Positions 1 to 10,700 of a stretch of 22,240 nt of DNA are shown here, piece by piece (position 1 is the first letter of the stretch; each line of letters starts with the position of its first letter). The notes beneath the pieces are model-generated. The model made no database searches. It was not told the DNA's origin and saw only the letters and a list, made by a program, of their open reading frames with translations. Source of the stretch: Flavobacteriales bacterium UBA2798 (GTDB lineage Bacteria; Bacteroidota; Bacteroidia; Flavobacteriales_D; UBA2798); contig DEHO01000036.1 in assembly GCA_002351955.1 (NCBI GenBank), positions 19,518-41,757 of the forward strand, given 5' to 3'. Both the position numbers and the translations under genes were made by a program.

Positions 1-1335
1 AACATTTAAAATAGTTGCGGTAACATTAAAGGATTGGTTGTTGGTATTGTACGGAGTAAAGGGAGGATTGGTAAAAGTTACAATTGGTGGAGGGATGTTG
101 TTTATAATCGGCATATCAAATACGATTACCACCGATTGATAGTCTGACCCCACCTCATTGGTAGCGCGGATCTCAACAACGTTACTTCCCGGGTTCAGCA
201 GGATGCTACTGGAGAATTGTTGGGTTGATGTATTGTAAGTGAAGTTGGTGCTTTGGTTACCATTCACTTTAAAATTAATATTGGAAGGCCCATCAATATG
301 GTAAATGTTTGCATTAACCGTGTAGTATTGGTTGCTCACGGTAGCAGGACTCATTGATGGTTGGGTAATATTGATAATCGGTCGTGCGCGCGGAGGAGTT
401 GTTACAACGGTACTTGTGCTTGTTGTAGCAGTTGTTGTAGTTGTGGTGGTTGTATTGTAATTTGTGTAAACCTGACCGTTTCCTTTTCCGAAGTGGAACA
501 CGAATTTTAATCCTGTATAGTGGTAACGATCGTTAACAGGTGTTTCAGGATTTTTGTAAGCATAGCCGTCAATTTTATCATTCAGCGCAAAAGTGACCTT
601 ATGCTCAAGAACCATTGCAAAATAAGGCGAGAACTGATATCCGAAACCAATACCCCATGAAGGCATAAATCCAACTTGTAATCCGCGGTTTAAATCAGCA
701 TCTGTTTCATATTCGCCATCCCAAATTCCGCTGAGCTGCGACCATGTTGAAGTAGAGTCGAAAGCGGTATAATTATAAGGAGTTCCGCTTCCCAGGAAAG
801 GATTATCGATCTGGTCAGTTTTTACGCGGTAAGTTGTTAAGCCAATTCCACCCCAGGTATACAACACAATTCCTGTACGTTCGCGCAAACGGTTAAACGT
901 AAGAACGCCCTCCATCGAATATTCGTTGAGAGCCATTCGGTAGTTGTAGAACATCTTCCCTTGCGACTGATACGCATTCAACGTAGGATTTGCTGTGTTG
1001 TTCCCGCTATAAATAGATGTTGCGGGGAACTGAGTGATCGCTGTATCGGTGTATCCGTAATTATATCCGTGCAGGTACCGGAACCGTAAGTCGAACGCAA
1101 AATAGCGACCGGGTTTTTGGTACAAGGCCTTACCAAGTGTCGCGCCGAAACCAATTCCGGCCTTTGATTTCATATCACTTTGTTGCCAAACACCACCCAT
1201 GTTGAAGCCGATCTTCCAACCTGAATCGTTTTGGTAGTTGATGTGTTGTGAGCGAACAGTTCCGCTGAAGGCAAGGAGCAAACAAAAGAGAAGAGTTAAC
1301 TGATTGCTCTTCAATGTTTTGTAAATGTTGTTCAT
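1..1335 (-). CDS. Outer-membrane beta-barrel protein with Thr-rich linker and Ig-like repeats (partial, C-terminus off window)
   Basis: The frame is open from an ATG at 1335 down to base 1 (445 codons) with no stop, so the gene continues past the left edge. Residues 1-30 form a signal peptide ending near VRSQ. Residues of about 31-285 are rich in alternating aromatic and glycine residues (for example GIGFGATLGK and FGYQFSPYFAMVLEHKVTFAL), as expected of an OmpA-like eight-strand barrel; the segment ends KFVFHFGKG. A low-complexity linker follows at about 295-313 with eight consecutive threonines. After it come Ig-like repeats of about 95 residues, the first starting near residue 317 and the second near 413. 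Related Bacteroidota proteins often carry barrel plus repeats, sometimes with a C-terminal peptidoglycan-binding or sorting module, but that end is not visible here. The substrate or partner is unknown. It is transcribed divergently from the adhesin locus. Confidence 0.8.
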   Translation of the reverse strand, partial: MNNIYKTLKSNQLTLLFCLLLAFSGTVRSQHINYQNDSGWKIGFNMGGVWQQSDMKSKAGIGFGATLGKALYQKPGRYFAFDLRFRYLHGYNYGYTDTAITQFPATSIYSGNNTANPTLNAYQSQGKMFYNYRMALNEYSMEGVLTFNRLRERTGIVLYTWGGIGLTTYRVKTDQIDNPFLGSGTPYNYTAFDSTSTWSQLSGIWDGEYETDADLNRGLQVGFMPSWGIGFGYQFSPYFAMVLEHKVTFALNDKIDGYAYKNPETPVNDRYHYTGLKFVFHFGKGNGQVYTNYNTTTTTTTTATTSTSTVVTTPPRARPIINITQPSMSPATVSNQYYTVNANIYHIDGPSNINFKVNGNQSTNFTYNTSTQQFSSSILLNPGSNVVEIRATNEVGSDYQSVVIVFDMPIINNIPPPIVTFTNPPFTPYNTNNQSFNVTATILNV

Positions 1336-1392
1336 AGCAAAGGGGTTATTATCTATGGTGCTTGGTGCATTAATCGTACCAAAAAAGCATTT

Positions 1393-1400
1393 CAAAGATA
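1393..1400 (-). promoter_or_regulatory. Candidate Bacteroidota -7 promoter element for the barrel protein gene
   Basis: Read on the minus strand these bases are TATCTTTG, an exact match to the Bacteroidota -7 consensus TAnnTTTG. The element lies 58 bases upstream of the ATG at 1335 in the divergent spacer 1336-1475. I see no convincing TTG/TTTG -33 element at the expected distance, so this is a motif match only. Confidence 0.4.
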
Positions 1401-1475
1401 AAAAAAGGGTGTTGGGGTTCGGGAAATAGGAGAAAAAAGATGTAATTGGCTACCTTTAGGACCCTGAAAAAAGGC

Positions 1476-3725
1476 ATGATGAAGTGGATTGTTCAGTTAG
1501 TATTTCTTTTTCCGGTAATCGGCTTGTACGCCCAACCGGCCAATAATGGTTGTCAAAACGCTCAGGTGCTTTGTCCGGGTGCAGCATTCGCGGGTAGCAA
1601 TATTGGATCAGATTCAGGCCCGGAAGACGGAACAGGGTTTTCATGTTTCGGGTTGAATAATTCTGTTTGGTATAGTTTTACAACCAATGCAAATGGAGGG
1701 GATGTAAATGTTTCCATTACTGGAATTAATTGTATTCCGGGGGCAGGTGCAGACCTGGAATTACAGGCTGTGCTTTTATCGGCAGGTACAGCATGTAATG
1801 CAGCAACCTATACAGAAATCGATTGCAATGCAGGATCTGCAACTTCAATACAATTGAATGGTACAGGATTAAGTCCCAATACTACATACTATATTCTCAT
1901 TGATGGTGACAGCACCGGCGCAGGGGTCACGCAGGCCGCTCAAGGAACCTTTTCAATAGAGGTCAACGGATCAGCAGTAGAATGGCAATCAACCTCAGCA
2001 GTTACTGATCAGACTTGTGGTAATCTGGATGGTGAAATAGACATTACAGCAATACAAGGAGGTACTCCGGCATACCAATATTCTCTTAATGGGGGTGCAT
2101 TTCAATCCGGAACTCAGTTTACAGGACTCGCTGCAGGCTCCTATGTTTTGCGGGTGATTGATGCATCAGGATGCATTCAATTTGTGGACACTATAGTTGT
2201 AAATTTATTAAACGGACCCGAAAACGGAACTGCAACAACAATAGATGCAGGATGCAACACCAATGATGGAACTTTTCAGGTAACCGGTGTGACCGGTGGA
2301 ACAGCTCCTTATACTTATTCTTTAAATGGTGGCCCGCCCCAAGCCGGAGATATCTTTAATCCATTGCCTGCAGGAAATTATTCAGTTATCGTGTCCGACC
2401 AACAAGGGTGTACACAAACAGTAAATGGAGTCATCAGCAATGCAGGAGGTCCGGATAATGCCTTGCCTACTATTATTCATCCCGATTGCAATGCAACAAA
2501 TGGATCGTTTACAGTAGCGGTTACCGGTGGAACAGCGCCCTACACTTTTTCACTCAATGGTGGAGCGGCACAATTGTCCAATGCGTTTACTAATCTTGCT
2601 CCAGGAACATATTCTGTTCTGGTTACTGATGATAACGGATGTACGTTTTTGCTAAGTGGAATTAGTCTGGTTGAACAACCGGGTAATCTTGTGCCTTCAG
2701 TAGTTTTAACCGCAAGTCCCAATCCCGCATGCCCGGGAGATAATGTTACATTCACTGCAGTAGTTCAAAATGCGGGAACAAATCCTGCTTTAACATTTAC
2801 TGTTAATGGTGCAGTTGTTCAAAGCGGTCCTGCAACAAGTTTTTCATCAGGAACAGTTGCCAATGGCGATGTTGTGGTTTGTTCTGTTACTTCGTCAGAT
2901 CCCTGTTTGGCTGTACTTTCCACTAACTCCAATTCAGTTGCGGTTGTTGTGAATCCGCAAATCGATCCCACTGTTTCTATTGTAAGCAATACAACAACCG
3001 CCTGTTCGTATGATGCAGTTACATTTACAGCAACACAAAACGGTTGTACAGGTACTGCAAACTACCAATGGTTGATTAATGGTGCTCCTTTCGCTACCAA
3101 TACCACAGGTGTAATTTCTTCAACGTTTGCATCTGATGTAACAGTTTCGGTAAACATGAGCTGCACAGATCCATGTTCAAGCACAGCCAGCTCCAACGCA
3201 ATTGATTTGGATATTATTGAAGTCAATGCAAATGCCGGTGCTGATCAGATCATCGCCCCTGGTCAGACCGCAGTTTTATCCGGCAGCGGTGGCGGAACCT
3301 ACAACTGGACACCAACTTCTTCTTTAAGCAACAGCACTTCTGCAACGACCTTTGCAACACCGGGCAACACCACTGTGTATACACTTACGGTTACAGATAA
3401 CGGTTGTTTCGATCAGGATCAGGTTGTCGTTTATGTGGTTGATCCCATCTCAATTCCAAACACATTTACTCCAAACGGAGATGGAACAAATGATACCTGG
3501 CAAATTCAAAACATCGAGAATTTCCCCAACGCACGTGTAACGGTTTACGATCGTTGGGGACAAAAGGTGTTTAACAGACAGGGCTACAGTAATAACAATG
3601 CATGGGACGGAACCAATAAGGGAATGAAAATTCCTGCGGGTGTTTATTATTATGTTATCGATCTGAATACAGGGTCGGATGATGAGAACAGTCAGTATTC
3701 AGGATCAATTACCATTGTGCTATGA
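1476..3725 (+). CDS. SprB-repeat adhesin with T9SS type B (gliding-motility-associated) C-terminal sorting domain
   Basis: A secreted surface protein of 749 residues. I chose the ATG at 1476 because it opens a compact signal peptide (MMK, a hydrophobic stretch, then LYAQ). An in-frame TTG at 1446 would add ten residues and is less likely. Domains in order: a PPC-like jelly-roll at about 25-164 (NSVWYSFT core); three SprB-type repeats at about 180-400, each starting with one Cys, containing GGTAPY or similar, and closing with a GC motif; Ig/PKD-like modules at about 405-650; and the type B sorting domain from about residue 661 (NTFTPNGDGTNDTW, then VYDRWGQKVF, then PAGVYYYVI). In this family the last domain directs export by the T9SS and depends on an SprF-like partner. 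Its stop overlaps the start of the PorP/SprF gene by 4 bp, indicating translational coupling. The ligand is unknown. Confidence 0.88.
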   Translation: MMKWIVQLVFLFPVIGLYAQPANNGCQNAQVLCPGAAFAGSNIGSDSGPEDGTGFSCFGLNNSVWYSFTTNANGGDVNVSITGINCIPGAGADLELQAVLLSAGTACNAATYTEIDCNAGSATSIQLNGTGLSPNTTYYILIDGDSTGAGVTQAAQGTFSIEVNGSAVEWQSTSAVTDQTCGNLDGEIDITAIQGGTPAYQYSLNGGAFQSGTQFTGLAAGSYVLRVIDASGCIQFVDTIVVNLLNGPENGTATTIDAGCNTNDGTFQVTGVTGGTAPYTYSLNGGPPQAGDIFNPLPAGNYSVIVSDQQGCTQTVNGVISNAGGPDNALPTIIHPDCNATNGSFTVAVTGGTAPYTFSLNGGAAQLSNAFTNLAPGTYSVLVTDDNGCTFLLSGISLVEQPGNLVPSVVLTASPNPACPGDNVTFTAVVQNAGTNPALTFTVNGAVVQSGPATSFSSGTVANGDVVVCSVTSSDPCLAVLSTNSNSVAVVVNPQIDPTVSIVSNTTTACSYDAVTFTATQNGCTGTANYQWLINGAPFATNTTGVISSTFASDVTVSVNMSCTDPCSSTASSNAIDLDIIEVNANAGADQIIAPGQTAVLSGSGGGTYNWTPTSSLSNSTSATTFATPGNTTVYTLTVTDNGCFDQDQVVVYVVDPISIPNTFTPNGDGTNDTWQIQNIENFPNARVTVYDRWGQKVFNRQGYSNNNAWDGTNKGMKIPAGVYYYVIDLNTGSDDENSQYSGSITIVL
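2007..2690 (+). repeat. Three SprB-type protein repeats, two-cysteine form
   Basis: Three tandem units of about 75 residues start near the cysteines in QTCGNLDG, AGCNTNDG and PDCNATNG. Each has only one N-terminal Cys and one Cys near the end (SGC, QGC, NGC). The position equivalent to LCAG in the giant neighbour reads LAAG, LPAG or LAPG. The first two linkers have an xGP type (NGPEN, GGPDN). Confidence 0.85.
3445..3722 (+). other. T9SS type B C-terminal sorting domain of the first adhesin
   Basis: The last ~90 residues match the gliding-motility-associated C-terminal domain: NTFTPNGDGTNDTW, VYDRWGQKVF, AWDG and PAGVYYYVI, ending in a short hydrophobic tail. It is the same module as the end of the giant adhesin at 14510-14774. 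Confidence 0.9.
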
Positions 3726-4660
3726 TGAAGAGAATATTTACAGGAGCTGTTTTTGTTGTATTGTTTTTGCAATCAAGTGCGCAACAAACACCTCAATTCA
3801 CGCAGTTTGTTTTTAATCAGTTTGCACACCATCCCGCAGTAGCAGGCAGCAGGCCCTGTTTGGATATGCGTGTTGGTTACCGAACGCAATGGGTTGGTTT
3901 CGACGGCCGACCAATAACCATGTTTGCCAACGCACATGGACAAATCATGGGCAAGAACCGCAAACATTTAAAGACAAAACACGGAATTGGCGGACATGTG
4001 GAAAGCGATGGTGCCGGTCCGATAAGCAGAACAAAAATTTACCTTTCTTACGCTTATCATATTCCGGTTGGACGCAAAACCAATCTTGGAATGGGATTGT
4101 ATGCAGGATTTCAGCAATTGCGATTTAATGCAGGAAAAGTAACGCTTGCTAACCCAAATGATAATTCAATACCCGGCTCAAGTGTCCAGTTTGTGTGGCC
4201 CGATATTGCCCCTGGGTTGTTTTTATATTCTGAAGATTATTTTGTTGGATTCACCATGTGGCAGGCTTTGCGCAACAAATGGAAAAATGTTGGCGATCAA
4301 TCCCGTCTTACACACCATTTTGTTCTCTCCGGCGGAAAACGTTTCAAGTATTCCGACGATCTATCCTGGATTCCCTCTGCTGCTTTGAAGTTTGCGCCTA
4401 TGTCTACTCCGGCAATCGATCTAAACCTGATGATGGATTTTCAAAATAAAATGCAGGTCGGGTTGTCCTACCGCAATACAGATGCAATATGTGCCTTGTT
4501 TAAGCTGAATTTTCTGAAACATTTCTCAATGGGTTATTCCTTTGATTTTACGACATCAAGAATTCGGCAATCCAGCTCAAATACACACGAAATTATTCTG
4601 GGTATTTCTGCATGTCCACACCGCGGAAAAGGCATTACAGACTGTCCTGCATGGAACTGA
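3722..4660 (+). CDS. PorP/SprF-family T9SS outer-membrane protein (partner of the first adhesin)
   Basis: A 312-residue protein with a signal peptide (about 1-20, ending SSAQ), followed by the family's N-terminal pattern: PQFTQFVFNQF, PAVAG at 38-42 and RTQWVGF at about 54-60. The rest alternates in the way expected of an outer-membrane beta-barrel, and it closes with a TTSRIRQSSSNTHEIILG block of the kind also seen in the second SprF-like protein here. In Flavobacterium johnsoniae the relative SprF is needed for surface export of the adhesin SprB. By analogy this protein probably serves the adhesin encoded immediately upstream, with which it overlaps by 4 bp (ATGA). A role as a dedicated partner is inferred from gene order, not shown. 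The 124-bp gap to the next gene holds no feature I can support beyond a weak 5-bp stem near 4725-4744. Confidence 0.88.
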   Translation: MMKRIFTGAVFVVLFLQSSAQQTPQFTQFVFNQFAHHPAVAGSRPCLDMRVGYRTQWVGFDGRPITMFANAHGQIMGKNRKHLKTKHGIGGHVESDGAGPISRTKIYLSYAYHIPVGRKTNLGMGLYAGFQQLRFNAGKVTLANPNDNSIPGSSVQFVWPDIAPGLFLYSEDYFVGFTMWQALRNKWKNVGDQSRLTHHFVLSGGKRFKYSDDLSWIPSAALKFAPMSTPAIDLNLMMDFQNKMQVGLSYRNTDAICALFKLNFLKHFSMGYSFDFTTSRIRQSSSNTHEIILGISACPHRGKGITDCPAWN

Positions 4661-4784
4661 GCGAAAAATACCTGACGTTTATCCTATTTTTCCTACCTTA
4701 ACCTTACAAAATCCGTTTAGAGGGGCAACGACCGCTGCTGTTGCTGCGTCTTAATGGTGAAATGAATACTTGCCGGTAGAGAAG

Positions 4785-7700
4785 ATGAGAAGATTTTTAC
4801 AAAGTCTGTTTTTCCTGAATTTTATGTTGTTGGTTCAGTTTTCCAATGCAACAGCATATTATTGGATTGGCGGCACTGGTAATTGGTCGGACGCCTCTCA
4901 TTGGTCCCTTCAGGATGGTGGTGCAGGCGGAGCCGGAGTACCGGGTGTGAATGATGATGTGTTTTTCACCTCCGGCTCGTTTTCGAGTTCAAAGAATGTA
5001 ATCCGCTTTGATGTATCTGCTTCTATCCGGAATTTCAATTTTTCTGCACAGAACAGTTTTCCCCGATTTCAGTCGGATGGAAAGATCAATTTTACCATTA
5101 CAGGAAATTGGATTGTAACCGGACAATTTCAGAATCATATCAACGGGAACATTCGCTTCAATCCTTCCCAGCCAAATGCGATTCTTCAGACAGGAAATGT
5201 TCACTTCAGAGCGAATTTGATTAAACAGGGTTATAATTCCCTGTCACTTCAGAACAACGATCTCGAACTGGAGCCCGGCTTTGATCTGGTGCTGGAGTCT
5301 GGTGCTTTTTTCACTTCTGGAAAAGGAGTAAAAGCGGATCAGATTCTCTTCTCGTCCAATCAGCAGGTAGTGTTTAATTCGTCCGGTTCATCCTTGTTCA
5401 CTCTCGAGCCGATTGATCCTGCAGGCACATTGGTTAACTGGATCGCAAATGGCACAGAACAATTTATCATTCGCAACACCGATACCGAAAACCCGCAATT
5501 GCGCCTTACTGCTACCTGTGGAACTGCCCCCAATCAATTTACAATCAATGCTCAGGTTGTTACAAATTACAATGGACAACATGTGAGTTGTAAAGGAGCA
5601 AACGATGGTGAAGTATGCGTGACCATTACGGGTGCACCCGGACCATTTAACATTCAATGGTTGGGAGGCGGACCTGCAACTTCGTGTTGGACCGGCCTCG
5701 GAGCGGGAACATATACCGTTAGGGTTATTAATACCGGAGTATTACCGAATGTGATTTGCGCAACTACAGTTACCATTGTTGAGCCAGGTGATTTAACAGT
5801 TCTCTCATGGTCAACAACAGATCCTTCTTGTAATTACACTTGTGATGGAACGGCTACGCCGTTTGTTTTTGGTGGAACACCCGGATACACTTATACATGG
5901 AGTTCAGGTGAAACTGCTCCGGTTGCAACACAATTGTGTGTTGGGTTAAATACAATGAATGTGGTGGATGCAAACGGTTGTACGTTCGACACTACTTTTT
6001 TTATTCTTACTCCGCTACAAATTAGCCCCAATCTCATAACAACAAATCTGGCTTGTTTTGGTGTTTGTAACGGTTCGGTTGAGTCGCAACCAACAGGGGG
6101 AAATGGAGCACCATATTCCTATTCATGGTCGAATGGCGCAACAACAGCTCTCAATCCCAATCTTTGTGCAGGAAATTATTCAGTAACAGTTTCGGATAAT
6201 GCAGGTTGTACAGTAACAGCAAGTGCAACGGTAACGCAGCCGCAACCAATCATTGTTACACTCACAAATCAAACGAATCTGATTTGTAATAATGTCTGTT
6301 CAGGTAGCCTTACTGTAAACGCAGCCCAAGGCGTAGGAAATTATTCTTACCAATGGTTTACGTCACCGGGCAATACACCAATTGCCGGACAAACCTCAGC
6401 AACTGCTTCAGGACTTTGTGCCGGGAGCTATTATGTTGTAGTTACTGATGATAATGGTTGTTCACAGACTTCTGCTGTATTCACCATCACTCAGCCAACG
6501 CCTGTTACGGCATCAACATCATTTACGCCACCGCTATGTCATAACGAGTGTAATGCAACACTTTCAGGTATTGCAAATGGTGGAACACCCGGATATGTAT
6601 TTACCTGGATCAATGCTGCCACAGCAACACCAATTGGTGTAGGGAATCCACTTAACGGTGTTTGTCCGGGAACTTATTTTGCCCAGGTACAAGATGGAAA
6701 TGGTTGTTTGATCAACACCATTCCCCCAATGACTATCCCCAACCCACCGGCACTTGCATTATTGGTAAATCCTGTAAATACAGTTTGCCATAATGATTGC
6801 AATGGATCTTCTTCAGTTGTTTCTGCAAGCGGGGGAACCGGAGCGCTCACGGTTTCGTGGTTAAGCGGCGCAACAGTACTTGGTACCGGTAATTCAATTA
6901 CTGGTTTATGCGATGGAACTTATACTGCAAGAGTCACTGATGCCAATGGTTGTGTTTATGACACTACATTTGTTATTGCAGAACCTGCTCCTTATTCTTT
7001 TTCATTAACTACTACACCAGTATCCTGTGTTGGTACCTGCAACGGAACAGCTGTTTTATCTGGCATCAGCGGAGAAACTTCACCGTATTCTGTTTCCTGG
7101 TCCAGCAGCGGCAATACGGGATTAACAGAGAACAACTTATGTTCAGGAAATTTCCTGGTTACCATTATAGACGTGAATGGTTGTGATACTATTCATCCAT
7201 TCACAATAACAGCACCTCCAGTTCTATCATTAAATCCCTCTTTCACCGAACCTTCTTGTGCGGGTGTTTGTGATGGAACTGCTACTGCGGGTCCAGCAGG
7301 AGGAACACTTCCGTATACGATTGCATGGTTTGAGCAACCGGGAAATATTTTGAATGGTCAAACCTCGGATCCTGCAACAGGATTGTGCGATGGCAATTAT
7401 TCTGTGACTGTTACCGATGGTTTGGGATGTACAGCAACAGCAAGCTATACACTTACAGACCCCATTACAATGGTGGTTGCCTCATCCTCAACAACCACCA
7501 GTTGCGGAATCTGTGATGGAACAACAACAGTAAACATAATTGGAGGTACAGCGCCATATTCAGTAGTGTGGATGAACGCAACTACAATGACTCCAACCGG
7601 TCAAACCGGAATAACCGCAACAGGAGTTTGTGCAGGAAATTATTTTGCCATCATTACCGATGCCAATGGATGTTCTGTTAATTCACCACAAGTCACGGTT

Positions 7701-10700
7701 AGTCCAAATGTTATTATTACTGCAAGTGCAATTTCAGTAAGCCCATCGTGTTTTGGTTTTTGTAACGGAATGGTTGATGTGACGGTAAGCGGAGGTACAG
7801 CTCCTTTTACTTTTCAATGGTTTGATCAAACCACCAATTTACCAATAGGACAATCCACAGAAGATGCAATTGGTTTGTGTGCAGGAACATATTATGTTAC
7901 CATTACAGATGTAAATAATTGCTCCCCTGCGCCATTGGTTGTTACTCTAACGCAACCAAATCAATTGACTGCTACTGCCAACGGAATAAATCCAACTTGC
8001 TTTGGAGTTTGTAACGGAACCTTATCTGGAACGGCCTCTGGTGGAACGGCTCCTTTTTCTTTTTCTTGGGTTGATGTTGCTACTGGTGTGATTGTATCAA
8101 CACTACAGAATCCGAATGGAATATGTTCAGGAACATACGCGCTTACCGTTACAGATGCTTTAGGGTGTTCAGCAGGACCACACAATGTCACACTTGTTGC
8201 TCCTGCATCCATTGTTGTGCAATTGAACAGTTCAAACGCATTGTGTTTTAATCAATGCAATGGTCAGGCAACCGTTACTGTTGCGGGCGGAACAGCACCG
8301 TATACGGCAACATGGTCTTCGAGTGGAAATACAGCACTTACAGAAACAGGACTTTGCGATGGGAATTATACAGTTACAGTAACGGATGCCAATGGTTGTG
8401 CTTCAACACCGCAAAATTTTTCAATTTCTGAGCCACTGTTATTGTCAGCCACAACAACCAACGCCACTGTATTATGTAATGGTGATTGCAATGCAAGTGT
8501 TTCAGTTGCACCTGTGGGAGGAACAGCGCCCTATTCTTACCAATGGAATGCAGCAGCAGGAAATCAGACAACCCCTGTTGCAAACAATCTATGTGCAGGT
8601 TCATATTCAGTAATTGTAACCGATGCAAACGGATGTACAACCGGACCATTAAATTCATTTGTTACACAACCAACGGCCTTATCGGTAAGCGCAACAGCAA
8701 CACCGGCTAGTTGTAACGGAATTTGTAACGGAACCGCAACAGTTGCACCTGCCGGCGGAACTGCTCCTTATACATTTTCATGGAGCGATCCTTTTTCGCA
8801 GAACACAATAACCGCCATCTCACTTTGCGGTGGATCGTACAGTGTAATTATTACTGACGCAAACGGGTGTTCATTCACGCCTTCAGCTGTTACTGTAACA
8901 GAGCCATCTGTTCTTACTGTAACTGCTTCAGGGACTAATGCTACCTGCTTTGATGTTTGTAATGGTACGGCAACAGTTTCTATCGTTGGTGGCACCGCTC
9001 CTTTTGCTATTGTATGGAATGACCTCGCTGCACAAACAAGTCTGACCGCAACAGGATTGTGTGATGGGAATTACAACGTACAAGTTACCGATGCAAACGG
9101 CTGTTCCGGAAACGCAACAGCTACAATAACAGAGCCAACAGCAATTACTGCCACCAGCTCTTCTGTGCAAGCAACGTGTGGTGTATGCAACGGAAGCGCA
9201 ACGGTTAATCCATCCGGAGGCACAGGTATTCTTTCCATTTTATGGAGCGTAAATGCTTCCGCACAAACTACTCCGACGGCAAGCGGATTATGTGCAGGTA
9301 TTTATGATGCAACCATCACAGATGCTAATGGATGTACTGAGGTAATAACCGTTGGTGTAAGTGATAACACCAACGAAATTCTGGATGTGGCTGCTACACA
9401 GGTTTCCTGTTTTGGAGATTGTAATGGAACTGTTAGTGTAAACGTGACCTGTGCAGATCCAACGTGTACTTTAGTTTGGAATGATCCGGCAGCATCAACA
9501 ACAAATACGGTTACAGGTTTATGTGCAGGAACCTATGCGGTTACTGTTACAAACGGTTTGGGTTGTATTACAATTGCAACTGTTGATGTAATTGAACCGC
9601 CTTTACTCACTTTATCAATGTCCAACACTGACGTTTTGTGTTTTGGAACTTGTACCGGAACCGGAACAGCTCTACCTGCAGGTGGAACAGCGCCATATAG
9701 TTTTGCGTGGAATGCGGCAGGACAAACAACTTCAACCTCCTTTAATCTTTGTCCGGGAACATTTAGTGTTGTTGTTACCGATGCTTCCGGTTGCACAGTT
9801 AACGGATCAGTAATTATAGATGAACCGTCACCGCTATCAGCAACGATAGCCTCATCCGATGCAGATTGTCAGGGACAGTGCAATGGAACAGGCACAGTAT
9901 TTCCTTCCGGAGGAATTTCGCCGTATACTTTTTTGTGGGACGATCCCGCATCACAAACCACTCAACAAGCAACAGCCTTGTGCGGAGGGCAATATCAACC
10001 AACTGTATTTGACGCTAATGGTTGTACCTTCATTCCTCCTCAGATAACAATTCAGGAGCCGGATCAGATTAGTCTGGTATTAAATGCATCACCGCTTGAT
10101 TGTAATGGTGATTGTAATGGAATAGCAACTTCAAGTGTAACAGGTGGAACCGCGCCTTACTTTTATCAGTGGAACGATCCACTTTCACAAACAACTGCCA
10201 ATGCAAGCAATCTTTGTGCAGGAAATTATGAATTGATCGTAACCGACGTAAATGGCTGCATTGGAGGTCCGGGAACAGTGGCAATTGCAACACCTGTTGC
10301 GCTTAATGTTTCATTTTCGGTTTCTTCTCCATTGTGTTCAGGTCAATGTAATGGAAGTGTTTCTGCTACTGTTATTGGGGGAACACAGCCTTATACCTAT
10401 CAATGGAATAATCCTTCAGCAAGCACATCAGCAACTGTTTCGGGATTGTGTGCAGGTTTTTATACGTTGATTGTAACGGATGCAAACGGATGTTCAACAA
10501 CCGCATCAGTTGCAATTGATGATCCGATGCAATTGATTTTACCATTGACATTTGGAAACGTTTCCTGTTTCGGATCATGCAATGGATTTGTCACTTCGAA
10601 CCCAATTGGAGGAACTGCGCCTTATTCTTATTTATGGAATACAGGAGCAACCTCACCTGGGGTAAGTGGGTTGTGTCCTGGATTATATAGTGTTGTTGTT

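Noticed and set aside
1451..1458. TACCTTTA as a plus-strand -7 promoter element for the first adhesin
   Set aside because: It matches seven of eight positions but has no -33 element at a suitable distance, and one such match is expected often by chance in AT-rich DNA.
1446..1475. TTG start extending the first adhesin by ten residues
   Set aside because: The ATG at 1476 gives a normal compact signal peptide. The extension adds a Thr/Lys/Arg-rich N-terminus with no benefit, though it cannot be fully excluded.
4725..4744. Possible terminator hairpin between the two adhesin cassettes
   Set aside because: The stem is only five base pairs (GCAAC with GTTGC) around a ten-base loop, with no T-run after it.
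4542..4754. Open frame running from the first SprF gene into the gap before the giant adhesin
   Set aside because: It lies mostly inside the SprF gene in another frame and has no recognisable protein features.
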